The notes under the pieces: generated by a model
The model's database searches: none
What the model saw: only the letters and a program-made list of their open reading frames with translations
Told to the model about the DNA's origin: nothing
NCBI GenBank assembly: GCA_029259875.1
Contig: JAJDEK010000157.1
Location: forward strand, 1-13,165
Direction of reading: 5' to 3'
DNA from: Planctomycetaceae bacterium
Lineage (GTDB): Bacteria; Planctomycetota; Planctomycetia; Planctomycetales; Planctomycetaceae
DNA: 13,165 nucleotides
Program-made: the position numbers and the translations under genes
Part shown: positions 1 through 8,184 of the stretch, piece after piece
Layout: each line of letters begins with the position of its first letter
Numbering within the stretch: position 1 is the first letter of the stretch

Positions 1-1
1 C

Positions 2-469
2 CTGCGTATTCTCTCTGGTTTGTATGGCGTACTGCGTCCCCTTGATTTGATGCAGGCATATCGGCTTGAAATGGGAACGAACCTCTCAACTACTCGCGGT
101 AAAACGCTTTATGATTTCTGGGGAGAGAAAATCACCGCCGCACTCAATGAAGGTCTGTCAAAACACAAGCAAAAAGAACTGATCAATTTAGCATCCAACG
201 AATATTTCAAATCGGTCAAACCAAAATCATTAACGAGCCCCGTCATCACCCCCGTCTTTAAAGAAATCAAATCTGGAAAATCACGCACGGTTGCTTTGTT
301 TGCCAAGCGAGCCCGTGGAAAGATGGCAGCCTGGATCATTCAAAACCGAATCGACAAACCGGATCAACTCACAGGGTTCAACGTGGATGGTTACGAATTC
401 GTCGTCGATGAATCTACGGCGGAGAAACTAGTTTTCGCCCGTCCGCAACCACCGCCGGTGGGAAAATAA
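2..469 (+). CDS. yaaA: YaaA family peroxide-stress protein (DUF328/UPF0246), 3' part
   Basis: The 5' end is cut by the window edge, so about 155 C-terminal codons are visible, against roughly 250-260 residues for the whole family protein. The frame is open from base 2 and begins LRILSGLYGVLRPLDLMQAY, followed by YRLEMGT, the most conserved block of the YaaA family. Later family features are GKTLYDFWG and the C-terminal ARGKMAAWII and GFNVDGYEF stretches. In Escherichia coli the family member lowers intracellular free iron and protects DNA during hydrogen peroxide stress; it is a cytoplasmic DNA-binding protein. The same role here is inferred from homology only. The TTG at base 20 is an internal codon, not the start. 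The next gene starts 43 bases downstream on the same strand with its own ribosome binding site, so cotranscription is possible but unproven. Confidence 0.9.
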   Translation: MRILSGLYGVLRPLDLMQAYRLEMGTNLSTTRGKTLYDFWGEKITAALNEGLSKHKQKELINLASNEYFKSVKPKSLTSPVITPVFKEIKSGKSRTVALFAKRARGKMAAWIIQNRIDKPDQLTGFNVDGYEFVVDESTAEKLVFARPQPPPVGK

Positions 470-512
470 TCCGGGACTAAATTACAACGAAACTTGTCAG
501 GAAGAGAAAGCA

Positions 513-1520
513 ATGACGGAAACATCACCTCACCAGCAACTCGACAAAATGATTACTGGATATTGGACTTCGCAGGCCATTTTTGCAGCCGCAAAGTTGG
601 GAATTGCCGACCTGTTGAAAGAGGGACCACAAAACATTGAACAATTGGCAGAAGCCTCGAACACTAACAGTGATGCCCTCTATCGATTACTGCGTGCCCT
701 GGCGAGTATCGGCATTTTTGCTGAAGATGAACAGAGGCAGTTTTCGTTAACGCCACTAGCTGATTTTTTACGGAGTGACGTGCCCGACTCTAAACGGGCC
801 TTAGCCATGATGACCGGTGATGAACAGTTTCACGCCTGGACCGAACTTCTTTACACTCTCGAGACGGGCAAAACGTCCTTCGATAAAGTTTTGGGTAAGC
901 CCATCTTTGAATATCTGTCCGAGCACCCCGAGAAAGGACACATTTTCGACCAGGCGATGACCGGAATTCATGGCAGGGAAACCAGCACGATCCTCGATGC
1001 CTATGACTTTTCTGAATTTAAAGTGTTAGCCGACATCGGTGGTGGGAATGGATCGAACGTCATCGGCCTGCTGCAACATTATCCCGAAATGAAAGGCATT
1101 CTGTTTGACCTGCCGCATGTAGTCGAGCGCTCACAAAAGAATATTGAAAATGCGGGTCTCAACAATCGCTGCGAATTGATCGGCGGAAGTTTCTTTGATT
1201 CTGTGCCGCTGACCGCAGATGCGTATCTGATGCGACACATCATCCATGACTGGGACGATGAAAAATCGCTGACGATTCTCCGCAACTGTCACTCAGTGAT
1301 GCCGGAAAACAGTAAATTGCTCGTCATCGAAAGTGTCATCCCCCCCGGTAACGAACCGTTTGCAGGCAAATTTCTCGACCTGGTAATGATGCTCATCCCC
1401 GGCGGCAAAGAACGAACGGAAGAAGAGTATAAAGTGCTCTACGAACAAGCGGGCTTCGAACTTACGAGAATCATTCCCACAAAAACCGAACTCAGCATCA
1501 TCGAGGGTGTGAAACGTTAA
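513..1520 (+). CDS. SAM-dependent O-methyltransferase (COMT / hydroxyindole O-methyltransferase type)
   Basis: 335 residues, the usual size for this family. Residues about 10-100 form the winged-helix dimerisation domain (the stretch around SDALYRLLRALASIGIF is typical). Residues about 165-335 form the class I Rossmann methyltransferase domain. The SAM-binding glycine motif ADIGGGNGS is at 173-181, and FDLPHVV at 198-204 is the acidic strand-2 region. RHIIHDWDDE at 241-250 contains His245, which aligns with the catalytic base of plant COMT-type enzymes. Family members methylate hydroxyl groups of small aromatic or polyketide-like molecules, or of carotenoids (CrtF type); the substrate cannot be read from the sequence. 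The ATG at 513 is preceded by AGGAAGAG at good spacing. The gene converges on the outer-membrane protein gene with only 19 bases between the stop codons. No biosynthetic partner genes are adjacent. Confidence 0.9.
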   Translation: MTETSPHQQLDKMITGYWTSQAIFAAAKLGIADLLKEGPQNIEQLAEASNTNSDALYRLLRALASIGIFAEDEQRQFSLTPLADFLRSDVPDSKRALAMMTGDEQFHAWTELLYTLETGKTSFDKVLGKPIFEYLSEHPEKGHIFDQAMTGIHGRETSTILDAYDFSEFKVLADIGGGNGSNVIGLLQHYPEMKGILFDLPHVVERSQKNIENAGLNNRCELIGGSFFDSVPLTADAYLMRHIIHDWDDEKSLTILRNCHSVMPENSKLLVIESVIPPGNEPFAGKFLDLVMMLIPGGKERTEEEYKVLYEQAGFELTRIIPTKTELSIIEGVKR

Positions 1521-1524
1521 ACTC

Positions 1525-1549
1525 ATTTCTATTTATTGATTATAGAAAT
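1525..1549. terminator. Possible bidirectional terminator between convergent genes
   Basis: Eight-base perfect inverted repeat ATTTCTAT (1525-1532) / ATAGAAAT (1542-1549) with a 9-base loop, lying in the 19-base gap between two converging stop codons and slightly overlapping the minus-strand stop. It is AT-rich and lacks a proper T tract on either side. The position suits a shared terminator but the stem would be weak. Confidence 0.3.
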
Positions 1550-2505
1550 CGGATTGAGACACCCGCACCCACAAAGTAGTTAATGGCGGCTTCATTCAAC
1601 CCCACACCCGCACTGATATCGAATTGCAAATTATTATTAATCAGATAAGTGAATCCGGCGTCAAAATAGTGTTCTGTCTGCGCCGTATTCGCACCACTGG
1701 GGATGAGTACAAACCACTCGGTGAAGGTTCCTAATTGTTCTGTCAAAGTATAACTGATGTTAAATGACTGAGCGATTTCGAGGTAGGACCGACCTGTATC
1801 ATCAATGCTGCGATTCCCTTGAGTTGAAGCAGCAATAGAAATGAAATCATTGAGTTCCCAGGCATAGACCAAATTGAGCCCCGGCTCGATCTGATTCGCA
1901 TTAAAAGCAGGACTACCCGTCGGAAGACTCATCTGCACGAGCATTGCCATTTCCGGCAATAAGCCTTTCTGTGGAGTCAAAGCCAACTGGAGAGCGGTAT
2001 AGAGGTCATCGCTACCTGCTGTGGTATTCTGAAATGAACCAATGGCAATACTTTGCTGGAGGGGAGAAAACGCAATGCGAACTTCGAGCCAGTCGGCCAG
2101 TATGCCCCGTCGAAGCAGAAATTCTCCGAATGATTGATAACTGACCTGTCGCCCCCCACTTTTATCATCTAAGTAAGTATATCCGGATTCAATCTGAGTG
2201 ACGCCTTTCCCCACGGTCACCGAGGTTGAGGTGAAATTAGGACGATCTGTTTGTAATGGTTTATCTAACTGGGGTCCACCAGAGCAACCACTGCCTGAAC
2301 TCCATTGAAACAGTGTGCCACAACAAGGAGAAAAGAAAAGCCCATTTACCGTCTTACATTGAAATTGCACATCGTTGTACTCAGCCAGTGTTTTCCCAAA
2401 ATCACTCTGAGCAAATTGAAGTTCAGCGGCATATGTTGGATTAGCGCAGCAGGCAACAACAAAGGCAAGCAGGCTATTCAACCCTCGAATACAATTTGTA
2501 TTCAT
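1540..2505 (-). CDS. Outer-membrane beta-barrel, MetA-pathway/transporter-like family, with Cys-rich N-terminal segment
   Basis: 321 residues from the ATG at 2505. A GTG three codons upstream (2514) is possible, but the ATG sits directly after a purine-rich GGGGA and gives a clean signal peptide. Residues about 1-27 are a secretion signal with a hydrophobic core (LLAFVVACC) and a likely cleavage after TYAA. The VVAC in it could instead be a lipobox, which I consider less likely. From about residue 84 the sequence reads QTDRPNFTSTSVTVGKGVTQ, the hallmark start of the proteins named for the MetA phenol-degradation pathway (Phenol_MetA_deg family). Alternating beta strands follow, ending in an aromatic-containing terminus as in outer-membrane barrels. 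Before the barrel, residues about 28-80 hold four cysteines (50, 61, 62, 74), which could form disulfides in the periplasm. The gene follows the TolC-like gene by about 84 bases on the same strand, suggesting a shared transcript. Its role is unknown; passive uptake or support of the adjacent exporter are both guesses. Confidence 0.75.
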   Translation of the reverse strand: MNTNCIRGLNSLLAFVVACCANPTYAAELQFAQSDFGKTLAEYNDVQFQCKTVNGLFFSPCCGTLFQWSSGSGCSGGPQLDKPLQTDRPNFTSTSVTVGKGVTQIESGYTYLDDKSGGRQVSYQSFGEFLLRRGILADWLEVRIAFSPLQQSIAIGSFQNTTAGSDDLYTALQLALTPQKGLLPEMAMLVQMSLPTGSPAFNANQIEPGLNLVYAWELNDFISIAASTQGNRSIDDTGRSYLEIAQSFNISYTLTEQLGTFTEWFVLIPSGANTAQTEHYFDAGFTYLINNNLQFDISAGVGLNEAAINYFVGAGVSIRFL

Positions 2506-2589
2506 CGTCCCCACGCTTTACTTTCGCTCAAGAGATAAAATGATAGCCATTGATTTCTTACGCTCCCTGATACAGGTGGTAATTTAATT

Positions 2590-4311
2590 TTACGGTTCTT
2601 CCATGAGGGGAATCTGGTCCTCAGCGAGTGCGGCCCGGTAATCAGCTTGTTCCTGGTAATAAAGCAGCTTCGCATCCACGGCTTTCTCGGCTGACTCCAC
2701 CGCGTATTGTTCGCGAAGCGTTACTTTCAACAAATCCGATAAGCCTTCATCAAAGTTTTGTCGCTCCCATCGGGCGAGATCTTCTGCGTACTCAACTGCC
2801 TGCTGTGCCTGCTTCGCTTGCTCAAAAGCACCGTATAATCCGGCATACGCTGACTCGACTTCCGCTACGATCTTCTCTTCAGTAAGTTGTCGCTTGGCGT
2901 TGAGCTGTGCGAGCTTACCTTCAATGGCCATCAACTTACCACGGGCTTTCCGTCGTTCGAGCGGAACTTCCACAAGCAGTAAAGCATCTAACTCAAACGG
3001 ACCTTTGTCATTGATCGAACTCGTCCGCAATCCCACATCTTGCGAAGCCTGCATGACAAGATCAACGTTTGGTAAATAGTCATTGCGCGCCTGAGAGTAA
3101 TCGACATCCAGTTGCCGCTGAATGAGATCCAGTGTATAGATTTCCGGTCGTTGTTCCACTGCTATTTTCGAATCCAACGACACCATTTCTCGATCAACGG
3201 ATTCCAGTTCGGGGAATTTGGGCAGACTTTTAGAGTTTGGGATCAGCGGACGACCATTTGCATCGCGATAGTACAATGACAGTTTGACGGCTGTTTGCTG
3301 TAGTTTCCTTTCAGCATTCGCTCGTTTCCCCAGGCGTTCAGCAACAAGACGCAAGTTGTCAGTTAATTCAGGTGGGTCGAGGAATCCGTTCTCAACCTGA
3401 CTTCGAATACGATCTGTTCGGTCTTGCGCGAGACTAAGCACGCTCTCAGCAATTCTCAACTTGGCACCAGCGGCAACCCAATCCCAATACGCATAGGTCG
3501 ACTCTTGCACAAATCCAATAAGTTGCGCCTGAATATCTGGCTCGACCGCCTCACGACCAAAAGTCGAACGCCATAAATCAGCACGCCGCGCATCGATATC
3601 TCGATTACGAGAAAGTGGAACAGAGAAACCGGCTTTGAATTCACCACCTTCATTCGTCTGTCGCTCCAGATACCAAGGTTGGAAACTACCGCGGCCGATA
3701 CGATACCCGGCAAACGCTTCCCCCCCTTGATAGAGAGGCTGAATGAAACCGATGTTCTGACGATAGGTCTTGTAGAAACCCATGGGGCCATTTTCACTAC
3801 CGGCTTTCAATTTGCGATCAAAGGCTCCTAACGTCGCTAACCGCTCACCTGAAGCAACTTCACGTGAGTAGAAGGCCGCTTCGAGAAGCGGGTAACTTTG
3901 GTAGACAGAGTCGATGACTTCATTGAGAAAGAGCCCATCATCGACAGAATTGTAGCTGTCCACTGCCGGTGGAAGTTGAGGAATCTTCATCTCATTAACA
4001 GGCTCTGGCTTTACCTGTTCTTGACCGTTAGCAGAGACGAGTTCAATGCCTTGGGGTAAAGACTCACTAGCTTGAGTTTCAAACTCAGTATCAAATTCTT
4101 TGTCTATCTGATCCTGAAGTTCTTTGTCCAACAGATTTGGGTGTGATGCGAACTCAATTTGTGGTTCATCAACTATTTTCGCTGGTTCAGATTCAATGGC
4201 TACATACGCAATGTGATCATCAGATACAGGCTTCGACTGAGACACTTTCTGGCGTATACCAGAACATCCCACTGCTATTGCTGCCATCAATGGTATCCAA
4301 ACTCTGATCAT
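2590..4311 (-). CDS. TolC-family outer-membrane efflux/secretion lipoprotein
   Basis: 573 residues, longer than the usual 420-490 of TolC proteins because of an acidic, low-complexity linker at about 20-125. The start has a short hydrophobic signal and a lipobox-like AVGC at 13-16, so Cys16 is probably lipidated, as in many OMF channels. The OMF repeats cover about 130-350 and 375-570, with long amphipathic helices rich in Q, A, E and K. Typical landmarks are GAFDRKLKAG (162-171), the strand region GGEFKAGFSVPLSR (222-235), QARNDYLPNVDL (407-418) and ALLLVEVPLERRKARGKL (443-460). TolC homologues are trimeric channels that carry cargo from an inner-membrane pump and periplasmic adaptor to the outside. 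The ABC and HlyD genes immediately upstream supply those partners, so this is very likely the outer-membrane part of the same machine. A 209-base gap separates it from the HlyD gene and contains a weak promoter candidate. Confidence 0.9.
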   Translation of the reverse strand: MIRVWIPLMAAIAVGCSGIRQKVSQSKPVSDDHIAYVAIESEPAKIVDEPQIEFASHPNLLDKELQDQIDKEFDTEFETQASESLPQGIELVSANGQEQVKPEPVNEMKIPQLPPAVDSYNSVDDGLFLNEVIDSVYQSYPLLEAAFYSREVASGERLATLGAFDRKLKAGSENGPMGFYKTYRQNIGFIQPLYQGGEAFAGYRIGRGSFQPWYLERQTNEGGEFKAGFSVPLSRNRDIDARRADLWRSTFGREAVEPDIQAQLIGFVQESTYAYWDWVAAGAKLRIAESVLSLAQDRTDRIRSQVENGFLDPPELTDNLRLVAERLGKRANAERKLQQTAVKLSLYYRDANGRPLIPNSKSLPKFPELESVDREMVSLDSKIAVEQRPEIYTLDLIQRQLDVDYSQARNDYLPNVDLVMQASQDVGLRTSSINDKGPFELDALLLVEVPLERRKARGKLMAIEGKLAQLNAKRQLTEEKIVAEVESAYAGLYGAFEQAKQAQQAVEYAEDLARWERQNFDEGLSDLLKVTLREQYAVESAEKAVDAKLLYYQEQADYRAALAEDQIPLMEEP

Positions 4312-4368
4312 CGCTCAATTACTCTACTCGACAGCGCACTGGCAGCCTGAACTGTTATTACAATTAGT

Positions 4369-4397
4369 ATAATCTGCACAAACCGGTCTATTGTAAA
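4369..4397 (-). promoter_or_regulatory. Candidate sigma70-type promoter for the TolC-like gene
   Basis: Read on the minus strand, TTTACA (4397-4392) is followed after 17 bases by GATTAT (4374-4369), about 60 bases before the ATG of the TolC-like gene. An overlapping TATACT is a further -10-like match but with 20-base spacing. The -10 match is only four of six, and promoter rules in planctomycetes are poorly known, so this is tentative. It would let the channel gene be expressed apart from the ABC/HlyD pair. Confidence 0.25.
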
Positions 4398-4520
4398 ATT
4401 CGGCAGAAGAGCACCAGGTATTTAACTACGAGTGGGAGCGCACTCATCGTATTAACACAAAGTCTTTATTTATTCCCGACAAACAGCAAAGGCCGGAAAC
4501 TTTGGCTAGGCTACCTAAGG

Positions 4521-6005
4521 TCACTTCGGAAGTTTAGGGGGCTTACTTTTGTTACTTTTCTGGCCTGGTTCATCCATTGAGACAACGGGTGGGAAGCCAT
4601 TGAGGTTTCGCCAGACTTCGTACCAGAGAGGGACACGATTCAACAAAACCCACGCATTGGTACGCACACCCTGCCGCAGAAAGCGGTCTGTGGGCCAAGC
4701 TGGTTCTGTAGGATCGGGCCTGATCAGAATTCGAAACTTGCCTTTTCCATTATCAGTTGCATCAACGGAAATCACATCTCCACCAAATGTACCCACGGCA
4801 ACAGAAGGCCACCCCGCAAATTGGACAGCAGGCCAACCTTCGAACTGCAACCGCACATGCCGCCCCGGCTCAACCAACGGTGCATCGTTCCCATCGAGCC
4901 AAATTTGTACCGACCGGTCTTTAGTATAAGGCACGATCGTGCAAATGGGATCGCCTTCTTTCAAGATGGCAGTCCCCAGATTCGGTGTGATCTGAACGAT
5001 GAAACCATCAAAGGGAGCGGTAATGGTCTGGTTTGCCTGACGAGATACTTTGACCCTCATATCAAGCAATTCTTTTTCTGCCTTGTTCAAATCCTGCTCT
5101 GTTTTAGCGATCTTACTTTGATCCTTAGAAACATCAACATTTGCCTTTTCCAAGAATGATTTTGTTTTATCAATATCAACTTGTGCCTTTTCAATATAGG
5201 CACTGCGATCGCTCATTTTGCCTTTGAGTTCCTCTTTTGCGGAAGCATAATAGGACTCTCCTGCCTTCGCTTTCCCTTTTGCTTCGTTTAACTTCCGAAA
5301 AACCTCTTGTAACTTCTGGAGCGAGATATTATTGATGGCTTCGAGCTTCTTGATTCGTTTATATTCTTCCTCTAGTTGTGGCAATGCTGCTTGATAGACA
5401 TTCAGTTCCTGCTCCTTCGCCTGCACTTTCTTTTTCGCCATTTCCACATAAGCATTTTGTGCTGCAGTGATTTCGGTTTTCACGAGTTGGTAGGTTTCTA
5501 CTTGTAACTTATACAGTTCAACAATTTTCCGCGAGTCTTCCAGAGCCCGTTTATCCGCTGCAAGCTGTTGTTTGGCAGATGCGACGGCCTGCTTACTATT
5601 CATCAACTGGTCATTCAAACGTGAGGAATACAAATCGTCTAAATCTCGAATCTCTGCAATCACTTGTCCCTTTTTGACGCGCGCGTTCTCATAAATATTA
5701 TCACCCCAACGAGCAATTCGGCCCTTAATGGCTGCTTGAATTACTTGCTGGCGTTGATCGGGGGAATAAGCTAACACATTCCCTGTACCAGTCACAGATT
5801 GCTGCCAGGGAGCAAACGCCATTAGCAAAATCGTCAACACGAGTGCAACGAACAGATATTTGGCAATCTCTCGTGCGACACGCGATGATCTGGCAAGTCG
5901 TAGTGACGGCATACTCGATTCACTGTAGGCGACCGGTGCCAACATTGACCAACGCTGTTGTTCATCTTCAGATACAGGCGTATCAAGCTGGTGTTTAGCT
6001 GACAT
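4521..6005 (-). CDS. HlyD-family membrane fusion protein (periplasmic adaptor)
   Basis: 494 residues. A cytoplasmic N-terminus (about 1-48) is followed by one membrane anchor (about 50-66, LFVALVLTILLMAF). The first half of the lipoyl/barrel-sandwich domain spans about 88-123 (AAIKGRIARWGDNIYENARV, KKGQVIAEI). A very long alpha-helical hairpin of about 200 residues, rich in K, E, Q and A, runs from about 125 to 325. The second lipoyl half begins ITAPFDGFIVQI at 328-339, and a beta-barrel domain follows. A short duplication QFEGWPAV / QFAGWPSV lies at 387-402. Such proteins bridge an inner-membrane ABC exporter to a TolC channel. The ATG at 6005 overlaps the ABC gene by 11 bases and is preceded by a strong Shine-Dalgarno (GGGGAGGGG) inside the ABC coding end, indicating translational coupling and a single operon. 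The C-terminus is basic and proline-rich (KSNKSKPPKLPK), facing the periplasm if the topology is usual. Confidence 0.93.
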   Translation of the reverse strand: MSAKHQLDTPVSEDEQQRWSMLAPVAYSESSMPSLRLARSSRVAREIAKYLFVALVLTILLMAFAPWQQSVTGTGNVLAYSPDQRQQVIQAAIKGRIARWGDNIYENARVKKGQVIAEIRDLDDLYSSRLNDQLMNSKQAVASAKQQLAADKRALEDSRKIVELYKLQVETYQLVKTEITAAQNAYVEMAKKKVQAKEQELNVYQAALPQLEEEYKRIKKLEAINNISLQKLQEVFRKLNEAKGKAKAGESYYASAKEELKGKMSDRSAYIEKAQVDIDKTKSFLEKANVDVSKDQSKIAKTEQDLNKAEKELLDMRVKVSRQANQTITAPFDGFIVQITPNLGTAILKEGDPICTIVPYTKDRSVQIWLDGNDAPLVEPGRHVRLQFEGWPAVQFAGWPSVAVGTFGGDVISVDATDNGKGKFRILIRPDPTEPAWPTDRFLRQGVRTNAWVLLNRVPLWYEVWRNLNGFPPVVSMDEPGQKSNKSKPPKLPK

Positions 6006-8184
6006 GAGTCCCCTCCCCAGTAGAAACGATTCCCTCTTCGCCGAACGTCAGTATCACTGTTCCCGCATTGGCCAGACTTTGTCGTCCTGTCACCATAATC
6101 AGTGTCCAGAGACGTTTTGAATCAACCAGCATGTTTGTTAGCTGTTCGGATTCTTCATCAGAAAACGCATCAATCATCCCATCAATCAGCAGCAGTCTCG
6201 GACGCCCGATAATCGCTCGTGCCAGCATCAACTTGCGTGTCTGATTCGTCGTAAGTGGAAACCCATTTTCTACAATATGTGTATTGAGACCATCGGGAAG
6301 TCGCAGTATATCGTCAATCAAGCCCACTCGCTCTAGTGCGTCCCGAACATCACTGGTTGAAACATCGGGACGTTCCAAATGGACATTCTCTTCCAGAGTC
6401 CCTGAAAAGAGTTCAATATCTCGGACTAATGCCACGTGCTTTCTGAGCGCATCCGGTCGTAGATCGCGCGGATCAATTCCGTTGATGGAAACATGTCCTT
6501 CTGCAGGCGTTCGTAAGCCGAATAACAAATCAAGTAACTGGCTCTTGCCACTTCCACACGGTCCCATTAACATCATTCGCGCACCACTCTCAACGGTAAG
6601 ATTGATATTCTCATTATGAAAATGATGATGTGGCGTTTCATAGCTAACATTGCTGACTGTCACTTCAGCCGGACGCTCGTGAGGCATCTTGAGCAGCCCA
6701 TCCTGGCGCTCCATAGGCAGATCAAACAAGATCCCCAGTTTGTCAACTGAAGTCAACAGATCATAGAAGCTCTGCATTTGTTTACCCGACTTGGCAAAAG
6801 AACCAACGATCACTGTGACAATCAACTCGGCCGCCACAAGCTGTCCCAGCGTCAACTGACCGGAAACCACAAGCCACCCCCCCAGTCCCAGCAAAACAGT
6901 ACTCGCAACCGCTTGCATTCCCAGCGCAAAGATAATTTGTCGCATGAAGATTCGAAAATGTTTTTTACGGGCACTCAGATACTCATACGTTAAATGATCA
7001 GCCTGGTCGAGCGCGAATTCAGCAGCCCCTCGATAACGAAAGGCGGTCGGGCAACCAACCAAGTCTTCAAGCCAGGCGGCAACTTTGTACTTGGCTTTGG
7101 ATTCTTTAATACTGGATTTGACAGCCCCACGTCCTAACACAAAAATTACGAAGGCGATCGATGCCAACAGAACTACGTCAAAGCCGAGTAACCAGGGATG
7201 ATAAAACGCCAGGACGGTCATACCAATCAACGTCGTCAGCGCGAGAGAAATTCCGTCCAACAATAGTACCGCTGATGCTTTTTGAGCAGTGACGACATCA
7301 AAAAATCGGTTCACCAATTCTCGTCCCGACTGACTCTCAATCGCAGAGGGAACCAACCGTGGCAGCCGATAGGAAAGGTCTGCTGCGACGCGCGCAAAAA
7401 GTCGGCGTTGAATGATTTCTACAACATAGGTTTGCAGGCCCAGTAAAACTGCCGAAAACGAGAGAAAAGCAAGCAACATGATCGCCAGAATAATCACTGG
7501 TTGTAATAATCGGCCAAAGGCAACAGTATTAACCAAAGTCTCAACTGCCAAAGGAGTCGCCAATGCCAATAAACCAGTCACAAGAGCATAGACCGTGACG
7601 ATCCAGATATCGGACGACTCCGGCTTAAACAGAGCCATTACCCGGTTCAACGGCTCTCGCTCATGCTTTTCTACTGTAGAAAAACCGGAAGTAGTCAACT
7701 CAGGCTTGATCACGAGGCAGCGGACGACCTCATCACGACTTGAAATCTGCAGCACCCTCCGCATCCTGCGGGCGCTAATCCAAGTTCGGTTCTGTTCCCG
7801 TTGAGGTTGTAAAACTTCAAAACGTCGTCTTTTTGCAGAAAGAATCGCAATCCAACAGTGTGGATCACCCACACGAGTCACAATCTTTCCACCCTCTTTG
7901 GTGATATCCATTAGTTCGCGGAAGGTACAATCCATCACCTTGTCTTTGAGCCCTAAACTACGGCTTGCTTCCACTAACCAATTCCACCAATCATCGTCCG
8001 TTTCTGGTGTCTCTGCGGAAGTCGCTTCCATCAGTGCTCGACGAATCCGCGACCGATCTGCCGAGTGACCAGTATCAACGGCCAATTGCTCGAATAGCCA
8101 GGCAGCGGATTTAATATCACTTTGCAACGACTTCGAATCAGGTTCGGCTGTGGAATCTACGTTATTGGGTGGGGTAGTAGACAT
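5995..8184 (-). CDS. ABC exporter with N-terminal C39-like domain and degenerate nucleotide-binding domain
   Basis: 729 residues from the ATG at 8184; a TTG two codons upstream (8190) is a possible alternative start, and neither has a strong ribosome binding site. Numbering below is from the TTG start. Residues about 25-165 resemble the C39 peptidase-like domain of type I secretion ABC proteins (DWWNWLVEASRSLGL, GKIVTRVGDPHCWIAIL, then a beta-rich FEVLQP) but show no convincing catalytic Cys, so the domain is probably a non-cleaving substrate-docking module as in HlyB. About 190-470 is the six-helix exporter membrane domain. About 505-731 is the ATPase domain. Walker A GPCGSGKS is intact (543-550). 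The signature is LTTNQ instead of LSGGQ (646-650), Walker B is LLLIDG with Gly671 where the catalytic Glu should be, and the H-loop reads TGR instead of AHR. The frame is open throughout, so these are not frameshift artefacts. It is the first gene of the exporter operon. Confidence 0.9.
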   Translation of the reverse strand: MSTTPPNNVDSTAEPDSKSLQSDIKSAAWLFEQLAVDTGHSADRSRIRRALMEATSAETPETDDDWWNWLVEASRSLGLKDKVMDCTFRELMDITKEGGKIVTRVGDPHCWIAILSAKRRRFEVLQPQREQNRTWISARRMRRVLQISSRDEVVRCLVIKPELTTSGFSTVEKHEREPLNRVMALFKPESSDIWIVTVYALVTGLLALATPLAVETLVNTVAFGRLLQPVIILAIMLLAFLSFSAVLLGLQTYVVEIIQRRLFARVAADLSYRLPRLVPSAIESQSGRELVNRFFDVVTAQKASAVLLLDGISLALTTLIGMTVLAFYHPWLLGFDVVLLASIAFVIFVLGRGAVKSSIKESKAKYKVAAWLEDLVGCPTAFRYRGAAEFALDQADHLTYEYLSARKKHFRIFMRQIIFALGMQAVASTVLLGLGGWLVVSGQLTLGQLVAAELIVTVIVGSFAKSGKQMQSFYDLLTSVDKLGILFDLPMERQDGLLKMPHERPAEVTVSNVSYETPHHHFHNENINLTVESGARMMLMGPCGSGKSQLLDLLFGLRTPAEGHVSINGIDPRDLRPDALRKHVALVRDIELFSGTLEENVHLERPDVSTSDVRDALERVGLIDDILRLPDGLNTHIVENGFPLTTNQTRKLMLARAIIGRPRLLLIDGMIDAFSDEESEQLTNMLVDSKRLWTLIMVTGRQSLANAGTVILTFGEEGIVSTGEGTHVS

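Noticed and set aside
4549..5159. Plus-strand frames of 112-126 codons inside the HlyD gene
   Set aside because: They are antisense to a well-supported adaptor gene and have no recognisable protein features.
6284..6619. 111-codon plus-strand frame inside the ABC gene
   Set aside because: Antisense shadow of the nucleotide-binding domain; low-complexity Ser/Arg composition.
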